64,000 nt of DNA from assembly GCA_002077065.1 (NCBI GenBank), contig NAJO01000060.1, positions 124,001-188,000 on the forward strand, in the 5' to 3' direction. Positions 22,727-33,515 of the stretch are shown in pieces (within the stretch, counting starts at the first letter, position 1; each line of letters starts with the position of its first letter). Below the pieces are notes generated by a model. That model was not told the origin of the DNA and did not search any database. It saw nothing but the letters and a program-made list of their open reading frames with translations. The stretch comes from Cryoendolithus antarcticus (taxonomy: Eukaryota > Ascomycota > Dothideomycetes > Cladosporiales > Cladosporiaceae). The translations under genes were made by a program, and so were the position numbers.

Positions 22727-23416
22727 TCATCCACTCCGATGGGTCCTGCTCGCTCGATTACACTTCCACTTCCAACCCCTTGCACTGCCCACCGCCGCAA
22801 GCATGCGAGCGTCCATCGTGAATGCACACTTGAGATTGTCGAGTACCGTTAGAAACTCTACCGTGGATCGAGGCGGCCATGACCCACACGCTGAAATGTG
22901 AAAGCTTTGCAACTGGGCTCCGTGATTGGGTTGCTCCAGGAAACGTCGTATCGAGTCCAGGAAGATCTCGCTATCGTGCAACCCATAGCCGATCGATACA
23001 ATACTCATTTCTAGATGGCGTAGGTGCGCGAGGAATGGACAGTCTGCGATCGACCACGAGCGCCCGTTTTTACGTGGCGATAGAGCCGCCCAAAGCTTCG
23101 TCAGCAGTCGCGTGTCAACTTTGTACGCTTTGCCTTCGAGGTTGGCCTCGACTATAGGGCCTGCTTCATGCCGAATCTGCTTGCATGTTCGCAGGAGGAA
23201 GGTGAGTGTTGGCAGCAGAACGGACGTTGGCTGTCTCGTCCATATTTCCGCTGATGTTTCTGGGACGATTAAAGTCACCACGCTTCTGTCGCAATCAGGT
23301 GGAGTTCTGTTGTCGTGTTTGTTGAGAAGGTGGTCGTAAACTTGTAGACGGGTCTCTGGAGGAATCTCGAGAAGGCGACAGCGTCGCTTAGTGGCGACCG
23401 TGTTGTCCCTGGTCAT
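22727..23416 (-). CDS. F-box-like / 2EXR-type hypothetical protein
   Basis: A 229-residue protein from ATG 23416. It opens with the motif RCRLLEIPPETRLQVYDHLL, the helix pair typical of F-box-like and 2EXR-type proteins that are strongly expanded in Dothideomycetes. Then come the commonly associated LLRTCKQIRHEAGPI segment (a conserved 'C..I..EA..I' block) and a C-terminal half with HLRHLEMSIVSIGYGL and a second block around SFHISACGSWP. Such proteins may be adaptors of SCF ubiquitin ligases, but for this lineage-expanded group this is inference. A broken paralogue lies immediately upstream at 23892-24684, in the same orientation. An upstream in-frame TTG exists, but ATG 23416 puts the motif about 20 residues from the start, as in relatives. 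Confidence 0.7.
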   Translation of the reverse strand: MTRDNTVATKRRCRLLEIPPETRLQVYDHLLNKHDNRTPPDCDRSVVTLIVPETSAEIWTRQPTSVLLPTLTFLLRTCKQIRHEAGPIVEANLEGKAYKVDTRLLTKLWAALSPRKNGRSWSIADCPFLAHLRHLEMSIVSIGYGLHDSEIFLDSIRRFLEQPNHGAQLQSFHISACGSWPPRSTVEFLTVLDNLKCAFTMDARMLAAVGSARGWKWKCNRASRTHRSG

Positions 23417-23891
23417 GTCTGTGATGTTGTCCTGCACTGCGGGAATCTGTAACGATGTGTGATTGAGGGAATATATCTGACAACCTCGCTGACTTGATGC
23501 GAGGCGCAATCAAAAGGCTGTGAAGGCGCTAGTGACTGGGACGGCGAGTCTGTACTCACTGTGACAAGGAAGGCTCGACTGATACTTCGAATTCGTCGCT
23601 GTGTAAGCTCTCATGCTAGGCATGAACTTTTGTTGTCACCTCCCCTTCCGGCTTCCAATCCCTCGGCCCAGACCCATGTGTCAGATCGAGGCACCCTCGT
23701 CAACTCAGGACCGAGGATTACCTCTATGTGTACCCACGCCAAACAGATTTGGTGGGAACGACAGATGGAGGAATCGCTATATCCACAAGGACGGCTCATC
23801 TCACGTTTGCAGTAGTGCCGAGACGTAATGCTACGTTTCGGCTTACGAAGCACTAGCCACGTGTCGCTCTCCTGGAGAAGCGGAAATAAGA

Positions 23892-24684
23892 CTATGTGCA
23901 AGCGAGAGCTCTGGATATCCGAAGCGGAACCCAGCCATGAGTCGAGTTCAGTCGATGTCCGCCAGATTCCAGATAGTCGTTCAAGGAAGCTCTGTCCGGC
24001 TCCATCGTGAAGACATATCTGATCTGATCGAGCACCTTGAGTGTCTTTCTCATTTCGTTTCGAGGCCAACAAGTAGCCATGCCGGTGATATGGAGTGTCT
24101 CCAGTTCCATACGGTAATCGATAGCGTTCGGAGTGTTCTCCAACGATCTTGAGCGGTGAATTCCGTCTGGTCCTCGCATGTCATAGCCTAGCAGGCAGAG
24201 ATGAAACTGCAATCGTCGAACGTGCCGCAACAGAGGACAATCGCGCACAGGCCAATGCCGAGCGCATATATATGTCCCCATCCAACTCATGCTAGACACA
24301 TTCACAGAGACGATAAACCTTGCTTTCCAAATCGGATGTGATGAGCGGTTCGGCTTCCTTGAAGATGGTGCTGCAAGTTCGAGGAACGAACGCTAGTGGT
24401 GCCAGCAAGTCTTCACTTCTATGACACTACCGTATCACTTGCCCAACGCAGTCGTCGACTGGAAGGATGATCTTGCCCTTCTCTTGCGCCCACTTTGAGA
24501 TTCGCTTTGCTCGGGATGATCCACTGGGATGATCCAGAGGTAGTGGCCTTTGCAGATAGCCAGTGCAACCGAGCAGACGGCTGTAGATGAGCAGGCGAAG
24601 CTTAGGAGGAAGTTCGAGTAGGTAGCATCTTGAGCTAGTGATCTGTCTCTCAGCCCTCCCGACATCATCTGGCGAGTCGGCCAT
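23892..24684 (-). pseudogene. Broken paralogue of the neighbouring F-box-like gene
   Basis: The frame starting at ATG 24684 encodes the same opening motif (CYLLELPPKLRLLIYSRLL), then hits TAG at about 24429-24427. Past the stop, the same frame still encodes LLAPLAFVPRTC and EAEPLITSDLESKVYRL, which match LLPTLTFLLRTC and EAGPIVEANLEGKAYKV of the intact gene at the same spacing. A second stop follows, and the next homologous block (CPLLRHVRRLQFHLCLLGY) is in another frame, ending at 23892. So the copy has at least one nonsense change and one frameshift. The stop could have arisen from a Gln codon by a C-to-T change, consistent with but not proof of repeat-induced point mutation. A spliced gene avoiding both lesions is less likely because the spacing matches the intact paralogue without gaps. 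Confidence 0.7.
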
Positions 24685-24847
24685 TTTGACGAAGGGAAAC
24701 GGAAGATTGCTTTGATGATACTAGATGTTGTGTGTCAATGCTGTATGACACAAGTCGTGATGTGTTGAGTCGAAATGTTGGAGGGAACAGCGGCTGACAC
24801 GCGATCAACTGAACAGCGTCACAAGCCAGTCCTTCACTGCCGCTACT

Positions 24848-27046
24848 TCACTTGTCCTTCTCTCTATCCTTCAGTCCATCCACACCTTGACCCCATGCAC
24901 CAGCTTTCGGCCCATACTTCACCATGCCCCATGCATGTGCCAGTGAGAACTTAGGCGGAGGCTCCGTCGCGGTCCTGAAAGGGCTCGTGCTCACATGTCT
25001 GAAGCTTCTCTCATCTCTACTGTCATCCTCAATAGCATCACCCATCGCTGCATCAGTCACCCTTACATCACTCACAAGACTTGGCGACGATTTGGCAACT
25101 TCACTCGCAGCCCGTTCCCATCGTCGCACATCAGCGGGCAGGGGTCGGTGCCAATCCACTTCATCTCTGGCCCACCAACGTGATCCGCACATCTCCCACA
25201 GTCGACTTTGGGCACGTTTGTAGGCGAAACGCTCATCCTCACCAGTGAAAGCACCGGTCTTGGTGAAGTTCGGCCGACGCCGGACTTCGTCTGGATCTAT
25301 GGGCGGACGTTCGAGCTCTGAGTCCGTGCGACCGAAAGACCGCCCCCATGGCTTGCGTTGTGGCTTGTTTGGCGGGTCGTCCTCGAGTGCATCTGCATTC
25401 AGTAAACCGGCGAAGCGGGCATGGGTGTAGTTCGGCTCTGGATCGGGCTCAGGCTCTGCATAGTCCGGGTTGGCTGACAAAATATTGGGTCTGAATGGCG
25501 CGGTAGCATCTTGGTACACTTCTGAGATCGTCTCGGCATAGGTAGCGTCGCCATTTTCGGCATTGTCAGATGTATGCTCAGGGAAGAAGATGTCGTCCGG
25601 TCCTGCTGCAGCTGTGATGAAGAGTTTGCAGCGACATTCGTAGAGCGCATCAAGCAGGGTGATGAAGCGGCGGGCTTCATTCTTCATTAGCCAGGTGAGA
25701 ACAGGCACATCAGTGAGCACCATGGTGTGGTAGGTGGAAGCCAATGTGATATAGTCAGCAGGTCCCAGAGTAGTCCGACAGAGCTCGTCGAATGTCCAGC
25801 AAGTCACGCCAGTGTATGATCGAGGAACGGGGATGAGTCGGCCGTAGACTGTCAGGGCAGATGGCTGCCATGGCACGTCTTGCAGCGTCGGATAATCAAC
25901 TGCATCCTGTAACGCAGCGGTCAAAGTGCCGTCAGTATCTGTACCTGTCACTACAAAATTTGACGGGAGCGCCGCAGTCTCCTCTTCTACTTTCACTGCA
26001 TCGTCATTCTCAGCAGCCTCAACAGTGGGCCAGCCAGGCATTCCGACACTATGCTGCAGATCTTCATGCCCATCAGCTCTCCACTCCTGCTCGACGTCCA
26101 CGGACTTTCTACTCGCAGCGCTCTTCGCGCTCTTCGCGCTCTCAATGCGTCTGTAATCCTTAGCGCCCTCCATCTCCCAGACCTCGCACCTCGCCTTCAG
26201 CACGTCCAAGAACCCCGCGAATTCGGTTTGCCCAGCAAACATCTTGTCTCCCCTACTTGCGCTCTTCCGTCTGCCAAGACCCATGCCCCATATACCTGTT
26301 GAAGCATCCGGCGCAGGGGCAGGGAAGTCCATACCGGCCGCCTTCGCCAGCTCCTCCGGCATGCGGTTCGAAGTCGCGATCAGTACACCGCCGAGTTGAA
26401 AGAAGCTAGTCATGAGGTTCGTCATGATCTTACTTGCAGCTCGATCCGGTAATTGGAATTCATCAAGGAACAGGATCGGACTCGTCTCGATCATGTCCCT
26501 CGCTAGGTACAGCATCGAGTGATCACCTCCGTCATCGATTCCAGGCACTTGCCTCGACTTTCGCAGTGCTTCGAGCTTGGCAAATGTCTCCAGCATGAAC
26601 GTATTGAAGTGCCAACGTCGCTTCTTGCTGTTCGGCAGGCAGTCCGCAAAGAGGTCGACGAGCATGGACTTGCCAGTACCTACTTCGCCATGAAGCATCA
26701 AGCCTTTCGGGGAGTCCATTGCAAGGGCTCCTTCGCTGGAGGTCAGCTTCCGGGTAAGAGCCAGAGTATCTCTGCCCAGGGAGGCAGAGAACATTGAACT
26801 CCACGACTCTCGTCTCGAAGGTCCATCTTGCCCAGAACTGGCCTTGACAGCGCGTGAAATCTGCTCTAGACGCTTGCAGTACTCGATCTGGGGCTCGTAG
26901 TCTTTAAGTCGCTCATATAGCTTTTGCAAATGCAAGGCCAACCGATGCTGTGCTGGGTCCTGTCGGATCGCCTTTGTCGCTGTCAAGGCTCTGTACTTTA
27001 CGAGTGGATCCGTGATGGCTAAGCCCCTGGAAGCAGTGGCAGACAT
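24848..27046 (-). CDS. AFG1: Afg1/LACE1-like mitochondrial ATPase
   Basis: A 732-residue frame. Near the N-terminus is the family signature ITDPLVKYRAL with the helix RLALHLQKLYERLKDY. Walker A GEVGTGKS is near residue 120, followed by RRWHFNTFMLETFAKL, Walker B ILFLDEFQLPD and the sensor segment IATSNRMPEEL. Afg1-like ATPases are mitochondrial AAA-type proteins implicated in degradation or extraction of misfolded respiratory-chain subunits. The protein is longer than the ~500 residues of yeast Afg1 because of a Ser/Lys-rich insertion after the AAA core and an acidic, Pro-rich C-terminal extension. There is little mitochondrial presequence before ASRGLAITDP, so an additional 5' exon may be missing from this model, for example among the ATGs around 27120-27170. 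Confidence 0.88.
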   Translation of the reverse strand: MSATASRGLAITDPLVKYRALTATKAIRQDPAQHRLALHLQKLYERLKDYEPQIEYCKRLEQISRAVKASSGQDGPSRRESWSSMFSASLGRDTLALTRKLTSSEGALAMDSPKGLMLHGEVGTGKSMLVDLFADCLPNSKKRRWHFNTFMLETFAKLEALRKSRQVPGIDDGGDHSMLYLARDMIETSPILFLDEFQLPDRAASKIMTNLMTSFFQLGGVLIATSNRMPEELAKAAGMDFPAPAPDASTGIWGMGLGRRKSASRGDKMFAGQTEFAGFLDVLKARCEVWEMEGAKDYRRIESAKSAKSAASRKSVDVEQEWRADGHEDLQHSVGMPGWPTVEAAENDDAVKVEEETAALPSNFVVTGTDTDGTLTAALQDAVDYPTLQDVPWQPSALTVYGRLIPVPRSYTGVTCWTFDELCRTTLGPADYITLASTYHTMVLTDVPVLTWLMKNEARRFITLLDALYECRCKLFITAAAGPDDIFFPEHTSDNAENGDATYAETISEVYQDATAPFRPNILSANPDYAEPEPDPEPNYTHARFAGLLNADALEDDPPNKPQRKPWGRSFGRTDSELERPPIDPDEVRRRPNFTKTGAFTGEDERFAYKRAQSRLWEMCGSRWWARDEVDWHRPLPADVRRWERAASEVAKSSPSLVSDVRVTDAAMGDAIEDDSRDERSFRHVSTSPFRTATEPPPKFSLAHAWGMVKYGPKAGAWGQGVDGLKDREKDK

Positions 27047-28203
27047 GGGATCCTTCTGTAACGACTGCGTCTGTGATCTCTACGGGGCTACGACATGCCA
27101 CGAGCATTGATGAACTGTCGTCAAAAGGCCAGGCCTCGGCAGACATTGGATGCCGTCATGTGTTCTAATCGGGCAAGTAACGCGGTTGTTGTGTCCATCA
27201 AGGTCCCTTTGCCTTCCCTTGCACCTTTGCTACAGTTCCACGCATGATTGACTGTCATGTTTGACGAAGAGCAAGTGTGCAGCGCGTCAGACGTAAGAGG
27301 GCAAAGTCCCAAACACTGACCAAGAAACCGTTCTGCCCGCGCTATCGAGCAAGCTCCGCATCCTCCCAGTCATACTCTTTCAAATGTCTCTCTCTGTTCG
27401 GGTAGAGCGCTTCGCTATGCAGGCCATGTAAGACTGGATTCTTGTAGTGGTTTCTTTCATTTTCTCATACGAATGTCGACCTCTCATCAAGCCAAGCCGC
27501 TCCACCCCAACGAGGCCTGTGCTGTGGCAACAGACCGTAGCACTGAACCGCTGCTACGAGCATTATTAGGTACTGCCTGAGCGATATGACCTCACCGACA
27601 AGCGCTCATGACCCCTCTACAGGATGCGAAGTCATGAATGAAGGAATTCTTGCGCTACAACGCCGGTGCAGCACAGAAGACTCTCTACATACTACTTTCC
27701 GCCTGTCGGTATTGAACTTAGTCCGGACCCAGACCAGCCATGGACAACTCACACGAACCTACACGTACCTGCAGTGGACGCAGTTCAATAGTGCGATGAT
27801 GCCTCAGACCACCTGATTGACTCCCTGAGCAAACAGAGGCTCGTTGCTGAGCTTCCCCGCTGCCGCGCCACGCAGCTGCAGTACAAGATACATCTCACCA
27901 CCTCAAACCACCAACTGCACCAAGTGACCTCAAACGCTCCTCGCTTCTGGCAGACTTGATTGCGGGGTGTCGGAAAGATGGGTTACGGCAATAACACCTT
28001 GAGCTCAACGCCATGGTGCGCGAAAGGCTTCCCTGACGTTCGCCTCGCCGTTCAAAAGAGCTGCTCGAGCCCAACCTCCTCGACAGCTCTCGCGACCGTT
28101 TCTCGTACCGTAAGAATATCTTCGAACCATTGTCAATTTTCTCGCAGACTCGGTCCTCGCACCAAACATTTCTTCATTCTAGCACACCATCTCAAGCTGT
28201 AAC
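27047..28203. promoter_or_regulatory. Divergent region between AFG1-like and alcohol dehydrogenase genes
   Basis: Over 1.1 kb between two divergent starts. It may contain a first exon of the Afg1-like gene at its left end. Otherwise I found no coding frame with features. The last ~100 nt before 28204 are CT-rich and resemble a 5' leader. Confidence 0.45.
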
Positions 28204-29744
28204 ATGAAGGCACTCACCTATGATGGCAAAGGCAAGATCAAGGTCGTTGACAAGCCCAAGCCCGAGATCAAGAACGCAGATGAAGCCATTGTCAAGCTCC
28301 TTCGCACGACAATCTGTGGCACAGATCTCCACATCATCAAAGGAGATGTACCGACTTGTGAGCAAGGTCGCACGTTGGGCCACGAAGGCGTAGGCATCGT
28401 GGAGGACATTGGCAGTGAAGTCAAGGGCATCAAGAAAGGGGATAGAGTGCTCATTGGATGCATTACTGGCTGCGCGACCTGCTCGTTCTGCAAGCGGAGG
28501 TATGTTTGATCCATTGCCTTCCGGCCCAGGCCACTGTTCCCTTCTCTTCATCTCTAGCACATCTCCTGTGGATCTATCAACGCAGCCACAGCAGCCGGCC
28601 AGCAATATATGGCCGACGAGAGACCGTGCCGTGCGCGGAGGGATCACCTCATGTCCCACCGCTAGTTCTCACGGACTCAGTGTTACCATCCAACTCCTGC
28701 AGCTGCGTTGACAGCAGCATTAACCGTTCCCCAAGATTCTGGAGAAAGAGAGTCTCGCAACTGACCCTCCGCATAGTATGCAAGACCAATGCACCCACGG
28801 CGCTTGGGTCCTCGGCCACACAATCGACGGCACCCAAGCCGAACACGTCCGCATCCCCTTCGCCTCCAACAACCTCTTCCCCATCCCGCAGGGAGTCTCC
28901 GAGCGTAGTCTCCTCCTGTACTCCGACATCCTGCCCACGGGCCTTGAAGTCGGCGCGCTCCGCGGACAAGTTGTACCCGGCTCTACTGTCGCGATTGTAG
29001 GCGCTGGTCCCATCGGCCTCGCGTCAGCAATCGCAGCACGGCTCTACAGCCCAAAGAAGATCGTCTTCTTCGATCGCGATCAGTCGAGGCTGGATGTGGC
29101 GAAGAAGATGGGCGCAGATGAGGTGATCAACACGTCGAAGACTTCCGTGGAAGGCGTTAGGGCTATGGCGAAACAGCATTTCGGCGAAGTAGACGGCTTC
29201 GACGTCGTTATCGAAGCCGTCGGTGTCCCGGAAACCTTTCAGATGTGTCAGGATCTCGTTGGCATTGGGGGCAGAATTGCGAATGTGGGGGTTCATGGGG
29301 TGGGCGTGAAGTTGGATATTGACAGGTTGTGGCCGAGGAGTACTAGTAAGTCTTTCCTCTGTTGACGCGAGTCGTCGTTGGGATGAAAGGGAATTGTTGC
29401 TGACGGGAGGCGGATAGCTATTTCGATGGCGCTTGTGAGTACGCATACTATACCCATGCTGCTTGAATTAGCGGCGGCTGGGAAGCTGGACACGAGCGCG
29501 TTGATTACGCATGGTGAGTTTCTCCTGCGAGCGCTGAAACCTCCTGTGCTTCTACATGCTTGACCACGAGTGTGTGAACGGAATGCGAGTGTCGTCGAGA
29601 AGCCGCACAGCGATCGCGTGTATTCTTGTGCTGATACATTTCTCCCTCGCAGACTTCAAGTTCAATGAGATTGAGAAGGCATACGACATCTTTGGTCGCG
29701 CGGCGGAGACAAAGTCGCTGAAAGTGAATATTGAGTTTGATTGA
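28204..29744 (+). CDS. Zinc-dependent alcohol dehydrogenase, MDR superfamily
   Basis: Four exons: 28204-28499, 28777-29345, 29418-29513 and 29653-29744. The phases match (2, 1, 1) and give 350 residues, the usual length. Features in order: TTICGTDLHIIKGD (catalytic zinc Cys), GHEGVGIVEDIG (GHE motif), the cysteine-rich GCITGCATCSFC followed across the first intron by a further Cys (structural zinc), LYSDILPTGLEVG, the nucleotide motif VGAGPIGL and a C-terminal ITHDFKFNEIEKAY. This pattern matches the FDH-like ADH2 group of zinc alcohol dehydrogenases. The YSDILPTG segment is common in bacterial members, so an old transfer is possible but not shown. The first intron is 277 nt, far longer than the others in this window. 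Substrate is unknown; secondary or primary alcohol oxidation in the cytosol is inferred. Confidence 0.9.
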
Positions 29745-30098
29745 TGACGAAACCTGTGTAGAAGCAGTAGGTAGCGATTTAAGATGTATGAAGTCACTTT
29801 CCTTTGCGTAGCCAGAAGGAGGAGAACGCTTCCCGCGCTCCGTAAGAAGCGGGGATAGGATCTGCTTCTGAAGGTACTGCAGCGCGCCACTCAGCTCCTG
29901 ATTGTCTACTCATGTGGGCGTTTTGGATGCGTCAATGTGGCCGCGCCTGCAAGCGGGCTGTGATATCCACCGTCTTCGGCTCTCTTGGACACTGAGCCGT
30001 CGATTTCGATGTATTAGCAACATCGTCTAGAAGCTCGTCTGGCCGCGTGACTACCGGGAGCACACTTCCCAAGAGCAGGTGAATCGCGTAGCGGATCC
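29745..30098. other. Convergent intergenic region
   Basis: About 350 nt separate the 3' ends of the alcohol dehydrogenase gene and the mevalonate decarboxylase gene. No coding frame or repeat is supported; both 3' untranslated parts are expected here. Confidence 0.4.
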
Positions 30099-31310
30099 TT
30101 AGCACAGGTGCTCTTCCGTCTTCCTCGGACCATCGCCCACTCCTGTCAAGATGACCCTGCTTATTCCCTTCTGCAAGGTGTCCACAGACCCTGCGATGTT
30201 CTCCGGCACCTGCCCTGCTTTCTCTACCTTCTCCCCTCGACTCCCTTCCCAGCCCGTCTTCTCCCCAAGTATACCCCTGAACGTCCCTGCCACAACGGCC
30301 TCATCAGCGGCCAAATAGTAGACCACAGCGTTCGGCCCCGCATCAAAAGTGTACGCACACACTGTCCTGCCAGCCGTCTCGTTGATAGCTTGGCAAACTC
30401 GTACAGCAGCGCGGGACGTGTCGTTCATGTAGAAGATCGGCGGATCGGTGTCCAGACACGTCGCATGGAACGAATTCGAATCCCGTGTCGTCAGACTTGC
30501 GAACTTCTCGAAATCCTTCCCCCGTATCGCATCCTCCATCTCCTTCATCCGTTGCGGCACGATGGTCTCGGCCCTCGCTTTGAACAGCGCGCTCGTCCCA
30601 ACAGTCGCCTGCATCCCCGCCGTACTGCTCACATCTTTCTTCTCCGCGCTCGCTACAAGGATCACAGCCCTCATCTCCGGCCAATGCTCCGCGGGCGCGA
30701 CTTCATACGCCACGCTATCGCTGCCATCTGCTGCGGAGCCGTGGTTCCATCCTACATAGCCGCCAAACAGCGAGCGGCAAGCGGAGCCGGAACCCTGTCT
30801 TGCTATGCGGGAGAGTTCTGTGGGGGAGGCGGGGAGGGCGTAGAGGTTTGCTATGCTGCGGACTAGGGCTGCGAAACCGGCTGCGGAGGATGCAAGGCCG
30901 GCGGCTGTGGGGAAGTTGTTTTCGGAGACGATCTTCAGGGACAATGAGGCAAGCTGTGGGAGGGAAGTGTCTTTCGATTCGAGGTGTTTCCGTAGTTGGC
31001 GGAGCTCACGGAGGCAGGCTTGGGTGCGGGGCGTGGAGATGTCTTGAGGTTGGCCATTGAGGGTTAGGGTGTCGGATGTGAAGGAGGTACTGCAGGACGC
31101 TGTTGTGTGGGTGCGGAGGTCGTCTTGGGAAAGGGTTACGGAGAGGGAGGAGTTGGTGGGGAGATTGAGCTTCGTGTCGCGCTTGCCCCAGTATCTGATC
31201 GAGTATCTTAGCTATGTACTTGTGTGAAGGAGGGCGATAGCAGCATACTTTATGACTGCGATGTTGACTGGCGCAAAGGTGCTGGCACGGTATACCTTGC
31301 CGTCCGCCAT
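30099..31310 (-). CDS. MVD1: Diphosphomevalonate decarboxylase
   Basis: Two exons on the minus strand: 31310-31249 and 31194-30099. A 54-nt intron (GTATGC donor, GATCAG acceptor) falls inside the VIKYWGKR motif. The protein has 385 residues, close to yeast Mvd1/Erg19 at 396. It belongs to the GHMP kinase superfamily: the N-terminal APVNIAVIKYWGKR, then LPTNSSLSVTL, the ATP-binding NFPTAAGLASSAAGFAAL, the GSGSACRSLFGGYV segment and the C-terminal TFDAGPNAV. The enzyme converts mevalonate diphosphate to isopentenyl diphosphate in the mevalonate pathway that feeds ergosterol and other isoprenoids. It is divergent from the heme lyase gene with only 269 nt between the starts. Confidence 0.95.
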
Positions 31311-31579
31311 AGTCTCGAGAATTGTGGTCTATCTGACTAGACTGATCCTCGAGCAGAAAAGAGTCCAAAGAGTCGATGTCAACTCTGCTCATGTCGCCAG
31401 ATGTTTAGACGCACAAGGTTGCCGGGGACCTGCATTAGCTCCAGGTGTGGGCCGGCGCATGGAGATCTCCTAGCGTCATGCATGTGCCATGTGGATGCGA
31501 AACATGTGGAAGTCATCATCAATCATATCGGTAATACTCGCATCCTGTATTCTTATCTTTAGAACCCTGGATCAGCAAG
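31311..31579. promoter_or_regulatory. Compact divergent promoter, MVD1 and heme lyase
   Basis: A 269-nt interval serves as upstream region for both genes. I cannot identify a defined operator. A shared control of sterol and heme-related genes would be plausible biologically, but nothing in the bases proves it. Confidence 0.6.
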
Positions 31580-32389
31580 ATGAGACCCGAAGGCTCAGAC
31601 CCCGATCTCAAGTGCCCAGTCGACCCCAAGACTCGCGAGAAATGGCTCGAAGCCGCCAAAGCAAAGAAAGCCCAAGGCCCAAAGACCTCCGCGCCGCTCC
31701 CCTCCACACCCTCTCCCTTGCAGCGCTACTCCCTCGACACCGGACGATGGCAGAGTGGATCCCAATCCTCGCCCACCAACTCCACAACACCACGCCGTCC
31801 CCGCGTCCTCACCCTAGACACCCACCGCGAGATCTCCACCATCCCCCGCGCCCTCCCCTCAGCAGACAAACCCCTCAACACCGCCGAACGCGCTGCCTTG
31901 CCTCCCGCAAACAGCGAAGCAGACAGTGGACAAGATAATGCATCGGGAAACTGGATATACCCTTCGCAAGAAATGTTCTTCGCGGCCATGAAGCGCAAAG
32001 GCCACGAAGCCAATCCCGCGGACATGAACTCCATCGTACCGATCCACAACGCCGTCAACGAGCGCGCGTGGACAGAGATCAAGAATTGGGAGCGCAGGCG
32101 AGGGAGTGAGGTGTGTGGCGGGCCGAAATTGGTTAGCTTCGCGGGGAACAGCAAGGCGTTGACGCCGAAGGCGAGGGTGATGGGGTGGATGGGGTATGAG
32201 GCGCCTTTTGATCGGCATGATTGGGTTGTGGATCGGTGTGGGACGAGGGTGGAGTATGTGATTGACTTCTACTCTGGGAAAGACGAGGGACTAAAGGGTA
32301 AGAGCTTGAGTTTCTACCTTGACGCGAGGCCGAAGGTGAATAGTTGGGCGGGGATCAGTACGAGGGTCTTGGGATCGCTGGGGATATGA
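31580..32389 (+). CDS. Holocytochrome c/c1 synthase (heme lyase)
   Basis: A 269-residue single-exon protein. It contains the heme-binding Cys-Pro-Val motif (LKCPVD) at about residue 12, the core NWIYPSQEMFFAAMKRKGHE, the strictly conserved block ADMNSIVPIHNAVNERAW with TEIKNWE, then FDRHDWVVDRCG and VEYVIDFYSG. These identify the mitochondrial intermembrane-space heme lyase family that attaches heme to apocytochrome c (Cyc3) or c1 (Cyt2). Most fungi have both and I cannot separate them with certainty from this single sequence. There is one CPV motif near the N-terminus. The next gene on the right ends 80 nt away in convergent orientation. Confidence 0.93.
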   Translation: MRPEGSDPDLKCPVDPKTREKWLEAAKAKKAQGPKTSAPLPSTPSPLQRYSLDTGRWQSGSQSSPTNSTTPRRPRVLTLDTHREISTIPRALPSADKPLNTAERAALPPANSEADSGQDNASGNWIYPSQEMFFAAMKRKGHEANPADMNSIVPIHNAVNERAWTEIKNWERRRGSEVCGGPKLVSFAGNSKALTPKARVMGWMGYEAPFDRHDWVVDRCGTRVEYVIDFYSGKDEGLKGKSLSFYLDARPKVNSWAGISTRVLGSLGI

Positions 32390-32471
32390 GGCACTACTTG
32401 GGATGCTCCTTTCAATGCTGCTCTCGTGGGCGGACGGACAGGGGCGGCGACGATCATCGAGTAATCTACGA

Positions 32472-33515
32472 CTACCACCACCAGTGCCCGCGCAAGATGA
32501 GCTCTTCGAATCCCCGCTGCTGGCGCCGGGCTTCTTCAAGATTCGCGCCAGCTCGTTCAGCCTCGGTCACGGGGCTGTGTTCGTCTGATACTTTGACTCT
32601 GCCTGCGCTGCTCGATGGATCAATAGCCGCTGTGTGGCTCGAGGCAGACCCCGTGGCTTCTCCGACCTCTACGCCGTCATCGTACGAGTGGATTCGACGC
32701 GGACTGCTCATCGCATTAGCCGCATCGGTAACTCCACTTCGTCGATTGCTTGGCGAGCTATCTCCGGACGCTGGGTCCTGGGTGTGCTGATGCAGCGACA
32801 GTGCTCGCACGCCATCGACTTCCTGGTCAGTCACAGCATCGTCAAACGCATGGAATCCATGCAAGTTGGGCGCAGATGGTGGGACACTTCCGCTCGGGTC
32901 TGGACCTCTGATTACAGACGTTGCGTCGAGCACTGGCGGTTCATCTAGCTGCGATGTAGAAATGTGCTCTTCCACAGTCACATCACCAAGACGATCGCCG
33001 GGTTGCTGACGGCAGAGAGGCGTTTCACGCTTTATCTTTCCGCGACTGGCGTCGGTTGAGGCCCACTTGGGAATTCGGGAGGCCAGTCCATGATCAGAAG
33101 ACTAAATCGCAGGGCGCTGAAGTGCGGTCCTGATGAGAGCGAGCGAGAGTGTAGGTTACCTTGTACATATACCTGTAGGATCGCGACTCAAGCCCATCGG
33201 ATGGCTTTTCGACCGTTTCACCCGATTGAGCGATCGATCCAGAGCCGCATGTCACTTCGCATCGGGTCCCCGGTGACATCCACGAACATTGTTAAAGAAA
33301 GGCTTACCGTCGTCAATGTTACCGATTGGCAATGACATGACGGACACCAACAGGATTTCATTCTCTTGTTCGTTGTAGAGTTCCATGTTGACTAACTTTG
33401 ATTGCTACCTTATGCTATGCAGTTTGTTGTACAGAAGAAGTACTTACACGTAGGTAATCTTGGGCACCTGACGATCGGCAGTGAAGCTCGCTCCGGCGCC
33501 ATCTGACTGCATCAT
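32472..33515 (-). CDS. Unrecognised multi-exon gene with duplicated unit
   Basis: The last exon (33101-32472, after a TTTAG acceptor) reads 209 codons of Ser/Pro/Glu-rich sequence without stop and ends RGHWWW. Upstream, two further coding-looking segments on the same strand can be read: one starting at ATG 33515 (MMQSDGAGASFTADRQV) and one around 33395-33310 (MELYNEQENEILLVSVMSLP). They are separated by candidate introns with GTGTAAGT and GTAAGC donors. The second segment resembles a third at 33690-33600 (SGQDNSQPLAPVSLLP), so a unit of about 310 nt appears to have been duplicated. I do not recognise a family, and the exon links are tentative. It could also be a decayed gene. The start of the SPF45-like gene lies just upstream, in divergent orientation. 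Confidence 0.35.
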
